Shown: positions 6,825-8,443 of the stretch, one piece after another
Layout of the letters: the number at the start of each line of letters is the position of its first letter
Numbering within the stretch: the first letter of the stretch is position 1
Assembly: GCA_049972045.1 (NCBI GenBank)
Contig: JBMFKS010000117.1
Location: forward strand, 1 to 8,443
From: SpSt-77 sp049972045
Lineage (GTDB): Bacteria; Chloroflexota; Anaerolineae; B4-G1; DUEL01
Direction of reading: 5' to 3'
Length of the DNA: 8,443 bases
Translations under genes and position numbers: made by a program
The notes under the pieces: model-generated
What the model saw: only the letters and a program-made list of their open reading frames with translations
The model's database searches: none
Told to the model about the DNA's origin: nothing

Positions 6825-7581
6825 GCGTTCTCAGCTCCAATCCCGCCCCGCCGGGACGCTGCACGGTGACCTTCGCATCCCTCAACCTGACGCGGCCGAA
6901 CCCTGCGGTTCTCTTGCCCCCCAGCTGGATATTACCCGCCTCGAGCGCCCTGAGCACGTACTTAGCGACATCGGAGCAGAGATACTCCGGATCCCCGGGA
7001 GAGCCTCCTCTGCCTGCCTTTTCTAGATCGACGTTCAGCAATTCCATCCTGAAGTCGAACCTCGCGCCCGGCTCCACGTAATCCAACGTGTACAGATGAT
7101 TGTAGAGCTGCGCCCCGGTCAACCTGTTGATCGAAACCATGGTCCTGATGGATATCCTGTACTCGTCGTCCCTGGCAATTGCATCGCCGATCGAGATCCG
7201 CCCCGCTATGGCGGGAGATCCGAAGAGTATGCATGTGGGACAATCCGCGGTCCTCTGGAGCAGACAGTCTCTATCCCTGTTGCAGTCATTTGAGAGGACT
7301 TTCAGCAGCTCATCGGGCGTCAGAACCTTGTACCCCAAGGAGCGAGCGTAGACCTCGGCGGCGGACCTCAGTGCCCCCTTGATGCTGGACCCCGGCAGAT
7401 ACGGCCTAGCGCCCCTCACAAGTAGAGGGTTGTCCACGGAGCCGAACTCGGAGCTTCTCCCGGCTCCCACCCTTATCGCCGTCAGGTTCTCCAGATGGCC
7501 CTCCACGACGTAACGTACCCTTAATATCCCCAGGTCAGCGGGGAAGGAGCCGGGACGGACGCCGCCCTCACTTCCTTCCAT
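6799..7581 (-). CDS. Csm3-like Cas7 RAMP subunit with catalytic-type Asp (RAMP A)
   Basis: This 260-residue protein is the most Csm3-like member of the locus and the best candidate for the target-RNA nuclease. In order it has HLENLTAIRVGAG (29-41); FGSVDNPLLVRG (46-57), where Asp50 aligns with catalytic Asp33 of Streptococcus thermophilus Csm3 (GAIDSPVIKD); RPYLPGSSIKGALRSAAE (59-76); CPTCILFGSPAIAGRI (114-129) with additional Cys at 100 and 106, a probable zinc site; SINRLTGAQLYNHLYTLDYV (150-169), equivalent to the conserved 'xIDRxTGxA..' region; and LGGKRTAGFGRVRL (220-233), the Gly-rich loop. ATG 7581 overlaps the end of the small-subunit gene by 14 nt; the ribosome-binding site is weak (GGGGAG). 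The homopolymeric role of Csm3 in other systems may here be shared with several paralogues. Confidence 0.9.
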   Translation of the reverse strand: MEGSEGGVRPGSFPADLGILRVRYVVEGHLENLTAIRVGAGRSSEFGSVDNPLLVRGARPYLPGSSIKGALRSAAEVYARSLGYKVLTPDELLKVLSNDCNRDRDCLLQRTADCPTCILFGSPAIAGRISIGDAIARDDEYRISIRTMVSINRLTGAQLYNHLYTLDYVEPGARFDFRMELLNVDLEKAGRGGSPGDPEYLCSDVAKYVLRALEAGNIQLGGKRTAGFGRVRLRDAKVTVQRPGGAGLELRTLDLDELLR

Positions 7582-8008
7582 AGCTAGGCCCCGCTCCCCG
7601 CGCGTTGCCCATGCCGAAGGATCCCGACCCTTGGGCCGGCTTCTGGGCCAGCTTCGTGACGAAGTCCCTGAAATTGTTGCTAGATCTCGCGTCCTCAGGG
7701 TCGTCCACCTCGATTATCCACTTCAGGTAGTTGAGGAAGCGGGACGCGCTCTCGTGGTCCATATTCAATAGTTCCTTCGCCATGAGGTGCGCGGGACGCC
7801 GATACTTCTCCCTGGATCCCTGCCTCAGCACGAACGCGCACAGCACCTCGGTACCCTCACTGGCGTGGGATTCCGCGAACCCTATTATCGTCTCGATCTG
7901 GCTCTTAGTTATCGAGCTCTCATGCCTATTATCTATACTAATTATACTAATTTTATATATATCGAATGCCTTGTTGAGCAGCTCCGCGTCGCTCATCTTC
8001 GCGGACAT
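7568..8008 (-). CDS. cas11: Cas11-like small subunit (Csm2-like)
   Basis: This 146-residue, mainly helical protein is the first gene of the operon and the likely small subunit that lines the inner face of the effector next to Cas10. The segment SSITKSQIETIIGFAES (31-47) resembles the 'TxSQIRxfy' helix of Csm2-type proteins. Residues 57-105 (CAFVLRQGSREKYRR, then AKELL and SRFLNYLKWIIE) give further amphipathic helices with basic residues suited to nucleic acid contacts. The last ~23 residues (124-146) form a Gly/Ala/Ser-rich, probably disordered tail whose codons overlap the start of RAMP A. ATG 8008 is chosen because a TATA-like box lies about 25-30 nt upstream, which suits leaderless transcription; Met5 is a possible later start. 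Codons 13-29 lie in an A/T-rich patch unlike the rest of the operon. The small-subunit assignment rests on size, helicity, the SQI motif and position. Confidence 0.75.
   Translation of the reverse strand: MSAKMSDAELLNKAFDIYKISIISIDNRHESSITKSQIETIIGFAESHASEGTEVLCAFVLRQGSREKYRRPAHLMAKELLNMDHESASRFLNYLKWIIEVDDPEDARSSNNFRDFVTKLAQKPAQGSGSFGMGNARGAGPSYGRK
7924..7965. other. A/T-rich patch with tandem 9-nt duplication inside the small-subunit gene
   Basis: This stretch is strongly A/T-rich in a GC-rich window. TATACTAAT occurs twice in direct succession (7934-7942 and 7943-7951), followed by TTTATATATAT. On the coding (minus) strand the duplication encodes ISI-ISI near residues 20-25 of the Cas11-like protein. 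It could keep the 5' end of a leaderless mRNA unstructured, or act as a TATA-like element for plus-strand transcription. Neither is shown. Confidence 0.5.
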
Positions 8009-8030
8009 GCTTAGAATTTAGAGAAGACGC

Positions 8031-8041
8031 TATTTAATAAA
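8031..8041 (-). promoter_or_regulatory. TATA-like promoter of the cas operon
   Basis: On the minus strand this reads TTTATTAAATA in otherwise GC-rich DNA, centred about 28 nt upstream of ATG 8008. That is the usual archaeal distance from TATA box to transcription start, so the operon mRNA probably begins at or within a few bases of the first codon (leaderless). No Shine-Dalgarno sequence precedes this ATG, unlike most internal genes. Confidence 0.65.
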
Positions 8042-8052
8042 CATTACCTAGT

Positions 8053-8071
8053 GCGGCACGGGCGATGCCGC
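8053..8071. repeat. Inverted repeat upstream of the cas promoter
   Basis: GCGGCA and TGCCGC form a perfect 6-bp inverted repeat around a 7-nt centre (CGGGCGA). It lies 12 nt upstream of the TATA-like box on the operon's strand. That position suits binding by a dimeric regulator, or it could fold as a short hairpin. It is followed on the plus strand by only three T bases, so it is a poor terminator. Confidence 0.45.
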
Positions 8072-8087
8072 TTTGAAGATACTTAAC

Positions 8088-8102
8088 ATCTGACAAGCAG
8101 AT
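8088..8102. repeat. Small inverted repeat followed by a T run
   Basis: ATCTG and CAGAT flank a 5-nt centre (ACAAG). A T-rich tail (five T at 8106-8110) follows on the plus strand. It looks like a weak terminator, but no rightward gene precedes it. It may instead be an operator half-pair for either divergent gene. The stem is short, and chance is a real alternative. Confidence 0.3.
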
Positions 8103-8170
8103 CAATTTTTCCCAAACGAATGATTTTGTACGGGACGTCCTTCCATGGATAGTAGGCGAGGCGATGCTGC

Positions 8171-8443
8171 ATGAGGCCCCCGAACCCAAAGGAGATCCCT
8201 GAGTACATGCCCGAGTTCCTCAGGATGGGAGTGCAGATGGCGCTCTCGATCATGTACGACGGAAAGGTGTACGACGACCACATAGACAGGTGCCCCTACT
8301 GCGGGTCAAAGAGGATCAAGAGGTTCAGCTGCGAGGGGAAGGTGTTCGCATACCTCATCGCGCCGGGGCGCCCCGAGGGCGAGGAGGATGATGGTAGGGG
8401 GAGCGTGGAGAGGAAGGGGAACCTGATACCGGTCAGGGTCTAC
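8171..8443 (+). CDS. Zinc-ribbon protein of unknown role, N-terminal part (cut by window edge)
   Basis: This rightward frame is open for 91 codons from ATG 8171 to the last base of the window. It begins MRPPNPKEIPEYMPEFLRMG, predicted helical to about residue 28. It then has DRCPYCGSKRIKRFSC (39-54), a CxxC knuckle with a third Cys at 54, followed by a strand (KVFAYLI, 57-63). A charged loop rich in Glu, Asp, Arg and Gly (66-83) leads to NLIPVRVY, where a second Cys pair of a zinc ribbon could follow outside the window. Such an N-terminal zinc ribbon is common in archaeal transposase-type proteins and in small nucleic-acid-binding proteins; I cannot tell which. A stop at 8153-8155 closes the frame upstream. 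GAGG at 8158-8161 gives a 9-nt spacing to ATG. It is divergent from the cas operon and shares its upstream region. Confidence 0.7.
   Translation, partial: MRPPNPKEIPEYMPEFLRMGVQMALSIMYDGKVYDDHIDRCPYCGSKRIKRFSCEGKVFAYLIAPGRPEGEEDDGRGSVERKGNLIPVRVY

Noticed and set aside
8041..8170. Possible CRISPR repeat or leader in the intergenic region
   Set aside because: No direct repeat of 24-37 nt with spacers is present; only two short inverted repeats are seen.
8083..8283. A 66-codon minus-strand frame across the intergenic region and the zinc-ribbon gene
   Set aside because: It lies opposite the zinc-ribbon frame, which has a CxxC motif and runs open to the edge. The minus frame has no motif and no upstream ribosome-binding site that I can see.

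Overview
The window is a GC-rich, almost gap-free segment that looks archaeal. Its main content is a leftward operon (minus strand, about 8008 to beyond base 1) encoding a type III CRISPR-Cas effector. The archaeal signs are a TATA-like box about 25 nt upstream of a leaderless first gene, Shine-Dalgarno sequences of the GGAGGTG/GGTGATC type before internal genes, heavy use of TTG start codons, many AGG arginine codons, and multi-paralogue Cas7 content typical of thermophilic archaeal type III loci. The overall style suggests a thermophilic Thermoproteota/Korarchaeota-like lineage, but the species cannot be named from this sequence.

Layout in transcription order (right to left): cas11-like small subunit (8008-7568); Cas7 RAMP A, Csm3-like with the catalytic-type Asp (7581-6799); Cas7 RAMP B (6824-5868); short RAMP C (5871-5245); a 52-codon gene that is easily missed (5248-5090); cas10 with a GGDE cyclase motif and a Cys4 zinc finger (5093-2796); Cas7-like RAMP D (2793-2146); a Csx10/Cas5-like RAMP (2149-1178); Cas7-like RAMP E (1181-279); and the start of a Csx1-type CARF gene that runs off the left edge (282-1). 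Neighbouring genes overlap, mostly by 4 nt (ATGA or TTGA), or are separated by 2 nt, so the set is probably one transcript with coupled translation.

How the parts should work together: five Cas7-like subunits, one Cas5-like subunit and Cas11 would form the crRNA-bound backbone around Cas10. Target RNA binding would switch on Cas10 to make cyclic oligoadenylate through its palm domains, and the Csx1-like protein would sense that signal. The Csx10-like Cas5, the many distinct Cas7 paralogues and the lack of a clear HD nuclease in Cas10 point to a III-D-like system. No cas6, cas1, cas2 or CRISPR array is present here, so crRNAs and their processing enzyme must come from elsewhere.

The right end (8009-8443) holds a 162-nt divergent intergenic region with a TATA-like box and two small inverted repeats. 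It is followed by the start of a rightward gene for a CPYC zinc-ribbon protein of unknown role, cut by the window edge. The points most worth a second look are the 52-residue gene wedged before cas10, the GGDE motif, the uneven conservation of the Cas7 catalytic Asp, the cysteine-rich N-terminus of the Csx1-like protein, and the palindrome upstream of the operon promoter.
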